The notes: generated from the sequence alone by a model not told the origin. A DNA stretch of 8,831 nucleotides from Paracoccaceae bacterium (GCA_026982515.1 JALSGY010000485.1:1-8831); one strand, 5' to 3'; shown: positions 1 through 6,445, counted from the first letter of the stretch. Translations and numbers: made by a program.

Positions 1-637
1 TCACGAGATCACCCTCCTGCGCCCAGAAAGTGGCGTGCTCGGGGGCATGGCCGTTACCGATGCGCACCATCCAGCGCCGTCCGCCCATCGTGACGGTATC
101 GCCCTCGCGGATACGCCGGTAGCCCAGCGGCATCGGCGCCACCACATCGGCGAAGTTGAACGGGCGTTCGCGGGTTCGGCGTTCGAGAAGTTCCGGCGCC
201 ATTCCCGCCGAACGCCAGAAGGCCAGCATCTCTTCGGTGGGCAGCGGCTGTTCGTCCAGCACCAGCATCCGTGCCATCAGCCACGCGGTGCGGGTGGTGA
301 CAAGCTCGGCCCCATGGGCGCGCTGGAACCACCCGGCCAGCCCGATGTGATCGGGGTGGTGGTGGGTGACGATCAGCCGGCGGACAGGGCGGCCCCGCAG
401 CGGCCCGGCCAGCAGCGCCTCCCAGATGGCGCGGGTCCTGCGGGTGTCGAGCCCGGTATCGACAAGCGTCCAGCCGTCGCCATCGTCCAGTGCGTAGCAG
501 TTGACATGGTCGAGCGCCATCGGCAGCGGCAGGCGAAGCCACAGGATGCCCTCGGCCAGTTCCGTCGCCTCGCCGGGGGCGGGGGGTTCCTGCACCGGCG
601 TGCGCATCGGCGCCGGCGCGGCGCGCCCGGCGCTCAC
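1..637 (-). CDS. MBL-fold metallo-hydrolase (3' end cut by window edge)
   Basis: The 212 visible codons encode a metallo-beta-lactamase-fold hydrolase, a family that usually hydrolyses thioesters, glutathione conjugates or related esters at a binuclear metal site. Visible are LVDTG at residues 58-62 and the metal motif THHHPDH at 91-97 (HxHxDH: H92, H94, D96, H97). GNGHAPEHA at 194-202 supplies the third-site His (H197). The remaining ligands lie beyond the left edge. There is no signal peptide, so it is probably cytoplasmic. I chose the GTG at 637 because GTGA overlaps the stop of the upstream acyl-CoA dehydrogenase by 4 bases, which suggests translational coupling. An in-frame ATG at 607 is a reasonable alternative, and neither has a strong Shine-Dalgarno sequence. 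The pairing suggests a role in acyl-CoA or thioester metabolism, but the substrate cannot be read from the sequence. Confidence 0.9.
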   Translation of the reverse strand, partial: MSAGRAAPAPMRTPVQEPPAPGEATELAEGILWLRLPLPMALDHVNCYALDDGDGWTLVDTGLDTRRTRAIWEALLAGPLRGRPVRRLIVTHHHPDHIGLAGWFQRAHGAELVTTRTAWLMARMLVLDEQPLPTEEMLAFWRSAGMAPELLERRTRERPFNFADVVAPMPLGYRRIREGDTVTMGGRRWMVRIGNGHAPEHATFWAQEGDLV

Positions 638-2349
638 GAGAAATCGTCCACGGAGAGGGCGTAAAGCCCCTGTGCCCCGGCGCGGGCATGGGCCAGCAGC
701 CCGGCATGTTCGGGCAGCAACCTGTCGATGTAGAAGGCTGCCAGGCGCGCGCGCGGCCCCTTGCCGCCTTCTGCCAGCGCCGCCTTCAGGTGGTAATGGC
801 CCCCCAGCACCCTGGCGAAACCGCGCAGGTAGGGCACCGCACCGGCGAAACGTTCGTTCGGATCGTCCTGCTCCAGCATCCACTCGGTGGCCTCGCGCAG
901 GGTTTCCGAAGCGCCCCACACGGCGGTGGCCAGATCGGGCAGCAGGGCGCGGCTGGCCTCGGCGTCTTTCTGGATTTCGTCAAGCAGGCGGCAGGCGGCC
1001 TCGCCGCCATCGCCCAGCTTGCGGCCGGCCAGATCCATCGCCTGGATGCCGTTCGTGCCCTCGTAGATGCGCAGCACCCGCGAATCGCGCAGGAACTGCG
1101 CCGCACCGGTTTCCTCGATATAGCCCATGCCCCCATGCACCTGCACCCCGAGGTCGGCCACCTCGTAGCCGATGTCGGTGCCGAAGGCCTTGGCGATCGG
1201 GGTCAGGAAGGCAGCCCGCGCCCGCCAGCCGGGCTGCCCGGTGGCGTGGCCCATGTCGATGGCCACCGCGCAGGCCAGGGCGATGGAACGCGCGGCGAAG
1301 GTCTCGGCCTTCATGGTGGCCAGCATCCGGCGTACGTCGGCGTGGTCGATGATGGTGCCAGGCCCATCCTGCACCGGCACCCGGCCCTGCCTGCGCTCCA
1401 GCGCATGGGCCAGTGCCAACTGGAAGGCGCCCTCGGCCTGACCGATGCCCTGCACCCCCACTCCGAGGCGGGCGTTGTTCATCATGGTGAACATGGCACG
1501 CATCCCGGCATTGGGCTCGCCGATCATCCAGCCGGTGGCGCGATCGAATTCCATCACAGCGGTGGGAGAGCCGTGCAGCCCCATCTTGTGCTCGAGGCTG
1601 ACCACCTTCAGGCTGTTGGGCCGGCCCGGGTTGCCCTGGGCATCGGGGATCAGCTTGGGCACCATGAACAGCGAGATGCCCTTCGTGCCCTCCGGCGCGC
1701 CGGGCAGGCGGGCCAGGACAAGATGGCAGGTATTGGCCGTGAAATCATTGTCGGCCCAGCTGATGAAGATCTTCTGCCCCGTGATCGCGAAGGTGCCGTC
1801 ATCACCGGGCTCGGCGCGGGTGCGCAGCGCACCCACGTCCGAACCGGCCTGCGGCTCGGTCAGGTTCATGGTGCCGTTCCACTCGCCCGAGATCAGCCTG
1901 GGCAGGTAAAGCGCCCGGATCTCCTCGCCGGCATGGTTTTCCAGTGCCTCGATCTGGCCCTGGCTCATCAGCGGCGCCAACTGCAGCGCAAGGCAGGCCG
2001 AGGACATCATGTCGTTGACGGCGGTGGCCAGGGTATGCGGCAGGCCCAGGCCGCCGTTGTCGGGGCTGGCCGAGATGCCGACCCACCCGCCCTCGGCGAT
2101 GGCCCGGTAGCCCTCGGCGAACCCGGGCGAGCAGCGCACCACGCCATCTTCCAGCCGCGCCGGGTGCAGATCGCCGTTGCGCTGCAGCGGGGCCAGGGCG
2201 GTTTCGCACATCTTGCCCGCCTCGGTCAGAATTGCCCCGGCCATTTCGGGGCCGGCCTCGGAAAACCGCTCGGTCGCGGCGACCTGACCGTAGCCCACGA
2301 CATATTCGAGCAGGAAACGGAATTCATCCACCGGTGCGCGGTAAGGCAT
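634..2349 (-). CDS. Acyl-CoA dehydrogenase, DmdC-like (3-methylthiopropanoyl-CoA dehydrogenase family)
   Basis: A 571-residue flavoprotein that should introduce a C2-C3 double bond into an acyl-CoA and pass electrons to ETF. The length of about 570-600 residues, with an extra C-terminal domain after the core, matches the DmdC-type subfamily rather than the 380-residue short-chain enzymes. Visible are an N-terminal helical domain (about 1-160), the FAD-contact motif TEPQAGSD (164-171), ITGQKIFISWAD (189-200), QVHGGMGY (403-410), and RIYEGTNGIQ, in which E430 lies at the position of the usual catalytic base. The C-terminal helical domain spans about 450-571. The start ATG at 2349 has a good ribosome site (GGGGGAG, 2357-2363, spacing 7). 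The N-terminus MPYRAPVDEF is typical of roseobacter homologues. DmdC acts in DMSP demethylation, but these genomes carry several paralogues, so the real substrate may be another acyl-CoA. It overlaps the downstream MBL-fold gene by 4 bases. Confidence 0.93.
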   Translation of the reverse strand: MPYRAPVDEFRFLLEYVVGYGQVAATERFSEAGPEMAGAILTEAGKMCETALAPLQRNGDLHPARLEDGVVRCSPGFAEGYRAIAEGGWVGISASPDNGGLGLPHTLATAVNDMMSSACLALQLAPLMSQGQIEALENHAGEEIRALYLPRLISGEWNGTMNLTEPQAGSDVGALRTRAEPGDDGTFAITGQKIFISWADNDFTANTCHLVLARLPGAPEGTKGISLFMVPKLIPDAQGNPGRPNSLKVVSLEHKMGLHGSPTAVMEFDRATGWMIGEPNAGMRAMFTMMNNARLGVGVQGIGQAEGAFQLALAHALERRQGRVPVQDGPGTIIDHADVRRMLATMKAETFAARSIALACAVAIDMGHATGQPGWRARAAFLTPIAKAFGTDIGYEVADLGVQVHGGMGYIEETGAAQFLRDSRVLRIYEGTNGIQAMDLAGRKLGDGGEAACRLLDEIQKDAEASRALLPDLATAVWGASETLREATEWMLEQDDPNERFAGAVPYLRGFARVLGGHYHLKAALAEGGKGPRARLAAFYIDRLLPEHAGLLAHARAGAQGLYALSVDDFS

Positions 2350-2463
2350 GACATTTCTCCCCCTGCGGCTTGGCTTTGGCGCAAGCGGCAAGTATCCCTT
2401 CGTAAACGCCTGCCAAGGTAACGCAACGGCAGCCCTCATCAACCGGAACGCAGCGTCACGGCC
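2350..2463. promoter_or_regulatory. Divergent intergenic region between acyl-CoA dehydrogenase and sua5
   Basis: These 114 bases must hold the start signals for both outward-facing genes. On the plus strand TTGGCT (2370-2375), a 17-base spacer and TATCCC (2393-2398) form a weak sigma-70-like candidate for the sua5 gene. On the minus strand I see no convincing -35/-10 pair. The only clear element there is the GGGGGAG ribosome site (2357-2363) of the dehydrogenase gene. No operator dyad or riboswitch is evident. The promoter call is an inference from base matches only. Confidence 0.35.
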
Positions 2464-3420
2464 ATGCGCAAGACCACCACCGAAATCCTGCCCGCGGATG
2501 CGGGTGGAATCGCCCGCGCCGCGCAGCTTTTGCGCGAGGGCGGGCTGGTGGCCTTCCCCACCGAGACGGTCTACGGCCTGGGGGCGGATGCGCGAAACAG
2601 CAAAGCGGTGGCACGCATCTTCGAGGCCAAGGGCCGGCCCCGGTTCAACCCGCTGATCGTGCATCTGGCCGATGCCGCGCAGGCCCGCCGGACCGCCGTC
2701 TTCAATGACACGGCCGAGCGGCTGGCCGAGGCTTTCTGGCCGGGCCCCCTGACCCTGGTCCTGCCCCTGCGCCCCGATGCGGGGCTGTCGCCGCTGGTCA
2801 GCGCCGGGCTGGAGACGGTGGCGCTCAGGGTGCCCGAACACCCTCTCGCCCAAGCCCTGCTGAAGGAATTCACGGGGCCGGTGGCCGCACCTTCGGCCAA
2901 TATTTCGGGCAGGATCAGCCCGACCCGGGCCGAACACGTTCTGGAGGGGCTGGGCGGGCGCCTGGAGGCGGTGCTTGACGGCGGCCCCTGCGCGGTGGGG
3001 CTGGAATCGACGATCATCGGCCTTGCCCCCGGCCCGGTGCTGCTGCGCCCCGGCGGGCTGCCGGTGGAGATCATCGAAGACTGCCTGCACATGCCGCTGG
3101 ACCGGGGCGAAGAGAGCGCGCGGCCCAGTGCGCCGGGGCAGCTGGAATCGCATTATGCGCCGGAAGCCGCGATGCGGCTCAACGCCGAGGCCGCCGCTCC
3201 GGGCGAGCTGCTGCTGGGCTTTGGAGAGGTGGCGTGCGATCTCAACCTCTCGCCCTCGGGCGATCTGGTGGAAGCGGCGGCGAACCTGTTTCACCACCTG
3301 CGGCAGCTGGATGCGCGCGGGGCCGGGAAAATCGCCGTCACGCCGATACCCGAGCGCGGGCTGGGCCGGGCGATCAACGACCGCCTGCGGCGCGCCGCGG
3401 CCCCGCGCCCGGCAGGCTGA
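2464..3420 (+). CDS. sua5: L-threonylcarbamoyladenylate synthase, Sua5 type (TsaC/YrdC family)
   Basis: This enzyme makes threonylcarbamoyl-AMP from threonine, bicarbonate and ATP, the first step of the essential t6A37 modification of ANN-decoding tRNAs; TsaD, TsaB and TsaE then transfer the group. The 318 residues have the long Sua5 layout. The YrdC domain covers about 1-205, with FPTETVYGLGADA at 31-43, KGRPRFNPL at 56-64, PSANISGRISPT at 143-154, GLESTI at 179-184 and LRPGGLP at 194-200. A linker with SAPGQLESHYAP at 222-233 leads to the C-terminal Sua5 domain, which ends in GRAINDRLRRAA (301-312). The short TsaC form, about 190 residues, lacks this second domain. The ATG at 2464 fits the family N-terminus; its Shine-Dalgarno is weak. 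The gene stands alone on this strand and ends just before a strong terminator-like hairpin. Confidence 0.96.
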   Translation: MRKTTTEILPADAGGIARAAQLLREGGLVAFPTETVYGLGADARNSKAVARIFEAKGRPRFNPLIVHLADAAQARRTAVFNDTAERLAEAFWPGPLTLVLPLRPDAGLSPLVSAGLETVALRVPEHPLAQALLKEFTGPVAAPSANISGRISPTRAEHVLEGLGGRLEAVLDGGPCAVGLESTIIGLAPGPVLLRPGGLPVEIIEDCLHMPLDRGEESARPSAPGQLESHYAPEAAMRLNAEAAAPGELLLGFGEVACDLNLSPSGDLVEAAANLFHHLRQLDARGAGKIAVTPIPERGLGRAINDRLRRAAAPRPAG

Positions 3421-3431
3421 GACCGGCACGG

Positions 3432-3484
3432 CCGGGGGCTCTGCCCCTGCCGCCCGCATGGGGCGGCTCCCCCGGAGTATTTTT
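3432..3484 (+). terminator. Compound-stem rho-independent terminator after sua5
   Basis: Twelve bases after the sua5 stop, an outer stem CCGGGGG (3432-3438) pairs with CCCCCGG (3469-3475). It encloses a perfect 7-bp hairpin, GCCGCCC (3449-3455) with GGGCGGC (3461-3467), loop 5. An alternative small hairpin GGGGC/GCCCC (3435-3439/3443-3447) competes with the outer stem. The T-run TATTTTT (3478-3484) follows at once. On the minus strand no T-run follows the stem, so it should end transcription mainly from the sua5 side and shield the converging yqgE-like gene. It also resembles an intergenic element common in Rhodobacteraceae; see findings. Confidence 0.75.
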
Positions 3485-3500
3485 CGACAGAAGAAAGAGG

Positions 3501-4055
3501 TCAGGCCCGGCCGGCGGTGGCGGAAAGCGAGACGGGATCGACGCCAAGGGACGCCAGCGCGGCCTCCCACTTGCGGCCGTTGTCGGGGTTGAACACCAGC
3601 TCCGGCGAGGCATCCACCACCAGCCAGCCGTTGTGCATGATCTCCTGTTCCAGCTGCCCCGGCCCCCAGCCGGCATAGCCGAGCATCAGCATCGAAGCAC
3701 GTGGCCCGGTGCCGTGGGCAATGGCCTCGAGCACCTCCTGTGTGGCGGTCATGGCAAAGCGGTCGTCCACCACCAGGGTCGCCTCGCGCGCCCGATAGTC
3801 GCCTGAGTGCAGCACGAAGCCGCGCCCATGCTCCACCGGGCCGCCGAAATAGACGTTGATCCCCTTGCTACCCTCGCCGGTGGGGATCCTGAGCTGTTCC
3901 AGCAGATCGTCCATCTTCAGATCGGGGGTGGGCTTGTTGACGATCAGCCCCATCGCGCCATCCTCGCTGTGGGCGCAGATGAACACCACGCTTTTCTCGA
4001 ATCGCGGATCGCCCATGCCGGGCATCGCGATCAGCAGTTTTCCAGTCAGTTCCAT
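3501..4055 (-). CDS. YqgE/AlgH family protein (UPF0301)
   Basis: A 184-residue protein of the widely conserved UPF0301 family, named after E. coli YqgE and Pseudomonas AlgH. AlgH was first linked to alginate control; the biochemical role of the family is unsettled. The family signature is complete: GKLLIAMPGMGDPRFEKSV at 5-23, GAMGLIVNKP at 33-42, GGPVEHGRGFVLHS at 71-84, and LGYAGWGPGQLEQEI at 125-139 followed by W144. No signal peptide or membrane segment is seen, so it should be cytoplasmic. The start at 4055 gives the family-typical MELTGKLL; a longer open frame to 4145 adds a basic, unconserved extension and is not used. The ribosome site is weak (AGG, spacing 7). The gene stands alone, diverging from the DsbD-alpha-like gene and converging on sua5. 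Confidence 0.94.
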   Translation of the reverse strand: MELTGKLLIAMPGMGDPRFEKSVVFICAHSEDGAMGLIVNKPTPDLKMDDLLEQLRIPTGEGSKGINVYFGGPVEHGRGFVLHSGDYRAREATLVVDDRFAMTATQEVLEAIAHGTGPRASMLMLGYAGWGPGQLEQEIMHNGWLVVDASPELVFNPDNGRKWEAALASLGVDPVSLSATAGRA

Positions 4056-4187
4056 CGCAGTGCCTGCCTTCTTCCTGCGCCGCGTCCGGCGCCACGAGCC
4101 CTCGGGAAGATGATACCACACCGGCAAGGGTGCCGGACTCGCCAAATTGTTATTTCACATTCCACCCATGTTACCTAATCTCGCCTC
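4056..4187. promoter_or_regulatory. Divergent intergenic region between yqgE-like and DsbD-alpha-like genes
   Basis: These 132 bases hold the start signals of two divergent genes. The half next to the plus-strand gene (about 4144-4180) is clearly AT-richer than its surroundings, as expected of a promoter. TTGTTA (4147-4152) with TTACCT (4171-4176, spacer 18) is a weak candidate. TAATCT (4176-4181) would place the transcript start at or next to the ATG at 4188. For the minus strand a TATCAT-like -10 can be read at 4111-4116 but lacks a good -35. A 6-bp inverted repeat, CCGGCA-AGGG-TGCCGG (4121-4136), lies between the two and could be an operator. No T-run follows it, so it is not a terminator. 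Confidence 0.4.
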
Positions 4188-5015
4188 ATGTACAGACAAC
4201 CCTTCAGGGCGCTCCTTGCGGTCGCCGCACTGGCTATCTCGCTGGTTGCGGCGCCCGCCTTTTCCCAATCTCCGCCGAAAGACGTTGTCCGGGTCGATAT
4301 CCTGCCCGGCTGGCGCACCGAGAACGGCACTCACATGGCCGGGCTGCGCATCCGCCTTGCCCCGGGCTGGAAGACCTACTGGCGCTCGCCGGGGGCGGCG
4401 GGCATTCCGCCCAGCTTTTCGTGGAGCGGCTCGCGCAACCTCGAATCGGTCCGTTTCCTGTGGCCGACACCAAAGGTGCAGATGCAGAGCGGGCTCAAGA
4501 CGGTGGGCTACAGCGGCGAGGTGATCATCCCGATGGAGTTCACCCCCAAGCCCGGTGGTGCCGGCAGGGCGATCACCCTGCGCACGCAGATGGAGCTGGG
4601 CGTGTGCCAGGACATCTGCCTGCCCACCACGGTGACCCTTCGTGCCGAGCTGCCTGCCGGCGGGCGGCCCGATCCGGCGATCCTTGCCAGCATCCGAAAC
4701 CGCCCCGCCACCGAAGAAGAGGCCGGCGTGGGCCGGGTGATCTGCGAGGTGGAGCCAATCTCGGACGGGTTGCGGGTAACCGCCACCATCGAGGTCCCGG
4801 ATCAGGGGGGCGAGGAGTTCTCCATCATGGAACTGCCCGACGAAAGGATCTGGATCTCCGAGGCGATCACCAGGCGCAAGGGCAACAGGCTGATCTCCAC
4901 CGCCGAGATGGTTCCGCCCAATGCCGCGCCCTTCATGCTCAGCCGTTCCGATCTGCGCATCACCATCCTCGGCAAGAACGGTGCGGTGGACGTGCGGGGC
5001 TGCTCGGCGGGCTGA
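4188..5015 (+). CDS. Secreted DsbD-alpha-like (DsbD N-terminal domain) protein
   Basis: A 275-residue protein with a Sec signal peptide: a basic start, a hydrophobic stretch at about 8-22, and likely cleavage after AFS at 26. It should be periplasmic. The mature part resembles the N-terminal domain of protein-disulfide reductase DsbD, with the typical GWKTYWRSPGAAG (60-72), WPTPK (92-96) and GYSGEVIIPME (107-117). ELGVCQDICLP (136-146) carries C140 and C144 where DsbD-alpha has its redox cysteines; two more cysteines are at 186 and 272. The DsbD membrane and thioredoxin domains are absent, so it could only exchange disulfides with separate partners or act as a structural domain. The ATG at 4188 is fixed by an in-frame TAA 12 bases upstream and the lack of another Met before residue 50. 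No Shine-Dalgarno precedes it. The function is inferred from the domain only. Confidence 0.88.
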   Translation: MYRQPFRALLAVAALAISLVAAPAFSQSPPKDVVRVDILPGWRTENGTHMAGLRIRLAPGWKTYWRSPGAAGIPPSFSWSGSRNLESVRFLWPTPKVQMQSGLKTVGYSGEVIIPMEFTPKPGGAGRAITLRTQMELGVCQDICLPTTVTLRAELPAGGRPDPAILASIRNRPATEEEAGVGRVICEVEPISDGLRVTATIEVPDQGGEEFSIMELPDERIWISEAITRRKGNRLISTAEMVPPNAAPFMLSRSDLRITILGKNGAVDVRGCSAG

Positions 5016-5022
5016 GGCAGGG

Positions 5023-5565
5023 TTACTTGCGGCGCTTGTGCTCGTCGAGGCGGGGGAAGATTTCCACGAAGTTGCAGGGTGCGTGACGATAGTCGAACTG
5101 GTGCACGAGGATCTCGTCCCAGGCATCCTTGCAGGCGCCCGGGCTGCCGGGGAGGGCGAAAAGATAGGTGCCGTTCGCCACTCCGCCGGTGGCCCGGCTC
5201 TGCACCGCGGAGGTGCCGATCTTGTTCATCGAGACGATGGTGAAGACGGTGGCGAAGGCCTCGATCTCCTTCTCGTAGATATCGCGGTGCGCCTCGACCG
5301 TAACATCGCGGCCGGTCAGCCCGGTGCCGCCGGTGGAAATTACCGCGTCGATCCCGGGGTCGGCGCACCATTGCCGCAGCTGCGCGGCGATCTCGGCGCG
5401 TTCATCACGCAGGATGGTGCGCGCGGCCACCACGTGGCCGGCCTTTTCGATACGCTCCACCAATGTGCGGCCCGAGCGGTCCTCCTCGATCGAGCGGGTG
5501 TCGGAGACGGTGAGCACCGCAAAGCGCACCGGGATGAATTCCTTGCTTTCGTCGATACCGGGCAT
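5023..5565 (-). CDS. moaB: Molybdenum cofactor biosynthesis protein B
   Basis: A 180-residue MoaB/MogA-fold protein (E. coli MoaB is about 170 residues). Proteins of this fold adenylylate molybdopterin before metal insertion, although E. coli MoaB itself appears dispensable; in species without MogA, MoaB can take that role. Visible are TVSDTRSIEEDRSG (19-32), the molybdopterin-binding loop STGGTGLTGRDVT (77-89) and LPGSPGA (138-144). It is cytoplasmic. The ATG at 5565 shares one base with the stop of the upstream glycosylase gene (TGATG), so the two are probably co-transcribed and translationally coupled. The gene ends 7 bases from the converging DsbD-alpha-like gene, leaving no room for a terminator between the two stops. 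No other molybdopterin gene is in the window. Confidence 0.95.
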   Translation of the reverse strand: MPGIDESKEFIPVRFAVLTVSDTRSIEEDRSGRTLVERIEKAGHVVAARTILRDERAEIAAQLRQWCADPGIDAVISTGGTGLTGRDVTVEAHRDIYEKEIEAFATVFTIVSMNKIGTSAVQSRATGGVANGTYLFALPGSPGACKDAWDEILVHQFDYRHAPCNFVEIFPRLDEHKRRK

Positions 5566-6365
5566 CAGCTTTCCCTCAGTCTTGCCTGCAGCATGAGAAG
5601 ATCGTGCCAGGCCTCCCTCTTGGCACGCGCGTTGCGCAGAAGATAGGCCGGGTGAAACATCGGCAGCGCCGGGCGCCCCAGCGCGGATGTCCACTTGCCG
5701 CGCAGCCGGGTGATGCCGCGCCGGCCCAGCAGCGCCTGGCACGAGATGTTGCCCATCAGCACCAGCACCTCCGGATCGGCCAGCTCCACGTGGCGCTCCA
5801 CGAAAGGCAGCATCATGCCGATTTCCTCGGGCTTCGGCTCCCGGTTCTGGGGCGGGCGCCAGGGCAGGACGTTGGTGATGTAGAGGGCGCTTTCGGGCTG
5901 CGCGGCCTCGCGCCCCATGCCGATGGCGGCAAACATCCTGTCCAGCAACTGCCCGGCCCGCCCCACGAAGGGGCGGCCCTGCAGATCTTCCTCGCGCCCC
6001 GGGGCCTCGCCGATGATCATCACCCGCGCCTGCGGGTTGCCATCCGCAAACACCGTGTTGCGCGCCCCGCGCTTGAGATCGCACAGGTCGAAGGCCGCCA
6101 CGGCGGCGGCAAGGCTTTCCAGATCTTCCGCTTGCGCCGCCATTTGCCGCGCCATCAGCACCGGGTCATCGGCGGCAGTTTCGGGCCGGTCCGGTGCGCG
6201 AGGTGCGGTGCGCGGGTAGGCGGGAACCTTTCGGGCCGGGGCGGGCGCCTCCTGCGGCAGTTCGAACCGGTTGACCGGGGCATCACCGATGGCCTCGGTC
6301 GCGCCCAGCTCCACCTGCCATTCCAGCAGCGCCCTTGCGGTTTGGTGATCGCTCCCCGATTCCAT
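5565..6365 (-). CDS. Uracil-DNA glycosylase, family-4-like, lacking Fe-S cysteines
   Basis: A 266-residue member of the uracil-DNA glycosylase superfamily, closest to family 4 (UDGa). It should excise uracil formed by cytosine deamination. Residues 1-90 are an Ala/Pro-rich extension not found in thermophile UDGa. The catalytic domain (about 91-266) has GEAPGREED (119-127), GRPFVGRAGQLLDRM (130-144), YITNVLPWRPPQNR (162-175) and the second active motif MFHPAYLLR (236-244). Canonical family 4 enzymes bind a 4Fe-4S cluster through four cysteines. Here only C95 and C209 exist in the whole protein, and C209 is not at a ligand site. The position before RPPQNR, normally Cys, is Trp169, so the cluster is almost surely absent. 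The ATG at 6365 fits the family start; GGAG lies upstream at a long spacing of 13. moaB follows with a TGATG overlap. Confidence 0.92.
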   Translation of the reverse strand: MESGSDHQTARALLEWQVELGATEAIGDAPVNRFELPQEAPAPARKVPAYPRTAPRAPDRPETAADDPVLMARQMAAQAEDLESLAAAVAAFDLCDLKRGARNTVFADGNPQARVMIIGEAPGREEDLQGRPFVGRAGQLLDRMFAAIGMGREAAQPESALYITNVLPWRPPQNREPKPEEIGMMLPFVERHVELADPEVLVLMGNISCQALLGRRGITRLRGKWTSALGRPALPMFHPAYLLRNARAKREAWHDLLMLQARLRES

Positions 6366-6416
6366 GATCGCAGCCTAGCTCCTGTCCACACCGGCGGAAA
6401 CCTCAAACCGTCCGGC

Positions 6417-6445
6417 TTGCCCGAGGCCCTCGGGCCGACTATAAG
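6417..6445 (+). promoter_or_regulatory. Sigma-70-type promoter of the pyrB operon
   Basis: TTGCCC (6417-6422), a spacer of exactly 17 bases and TATAAG (6440-6445) match the bacterial housekeeping consensus at 4/6 and 5/6 positions. This is the best promoter in the window, and it faces pyrB. The expected transcript start falls in the AAAA run at 6451-6454, giving a leader of only about 20 bases before the ATG at 6472. That is too short for a classical attenuator. Transcription start is inferred, not shown. Confidence 0.65.
6419..6435. promoter_or_regulatory. Perfect 7-bp dyad in the pyrB promoter, candidate operator
   Basis: GCCCGAG-GCC-CTCGGGC is a perfect inverted repeat with a 3-base centre. 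It covers the 3' half of the proposed -35 and most of the spacer. No T-run follows, so it is not a terminator, and it lies upstream of the expected transcript start, so it would act as DNA rather than RNA. A dimeric repressor bound here would block polymerase. In this GC-rich background chance dyads occur, so regulation is an inference from position and perfection. Confidence 0.4.

Noticed and set aside
54..707. Minus-strand open frame of 217 codons overlapping the MBL gene
   Set aside because: It is a shifted frame of the real MBL gene. The HxHxDH motif is only in the other minus-strand frame, starting at 637 or 607.
688..2421. Plus-strand open frame of 577 codons
   Set aside because: It lies opposite the dehydrogenase, whose motifs are all on the minus strand. 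The frame is His/Gly/Gln-rich shadow sequence with no motif.
2350..3570. Long minus-strand open frame extending the acyl-CoA dehydrogenase upstream by about 400 codons
   Set aside because: It is antisense to sua5, low in complexity (Arg/Gly/Ala/Pro-rich) and unlike any family. Family homology and a good ribosome site begin at the ATG at 2349. Stop-free antisense frames are expected at this GC content.
4121..4136. Inverted repeat CCGGCA-AGGG-TGCCGG as a terminator
   Set aside because: Both flanking genes diverge from it and no T-run follows on either side. It could be an operator, but a 6-bp GC dyad is weak evidence.
4056..4145. N-terminal extension of the YqgE-like protein to an ATG at 4145
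   Set aside because: The added 30 residues are basic and not typical of UPF0301, while MELTGKLL at 4055 is the family start.
5016..5022. Terminator between the converging DsbD-alpha-like gene and moaB
   Set aside because: Only 7 bases separate the stops, and I see no hairpin with a T-run there or just inside either gene.
4155..5126. Minus-strand open frame of 323 codons
   Set aside because: It is antisense to the DsbD-alpha-like gene, which has a signal peptide and family motifs on the plus strand.
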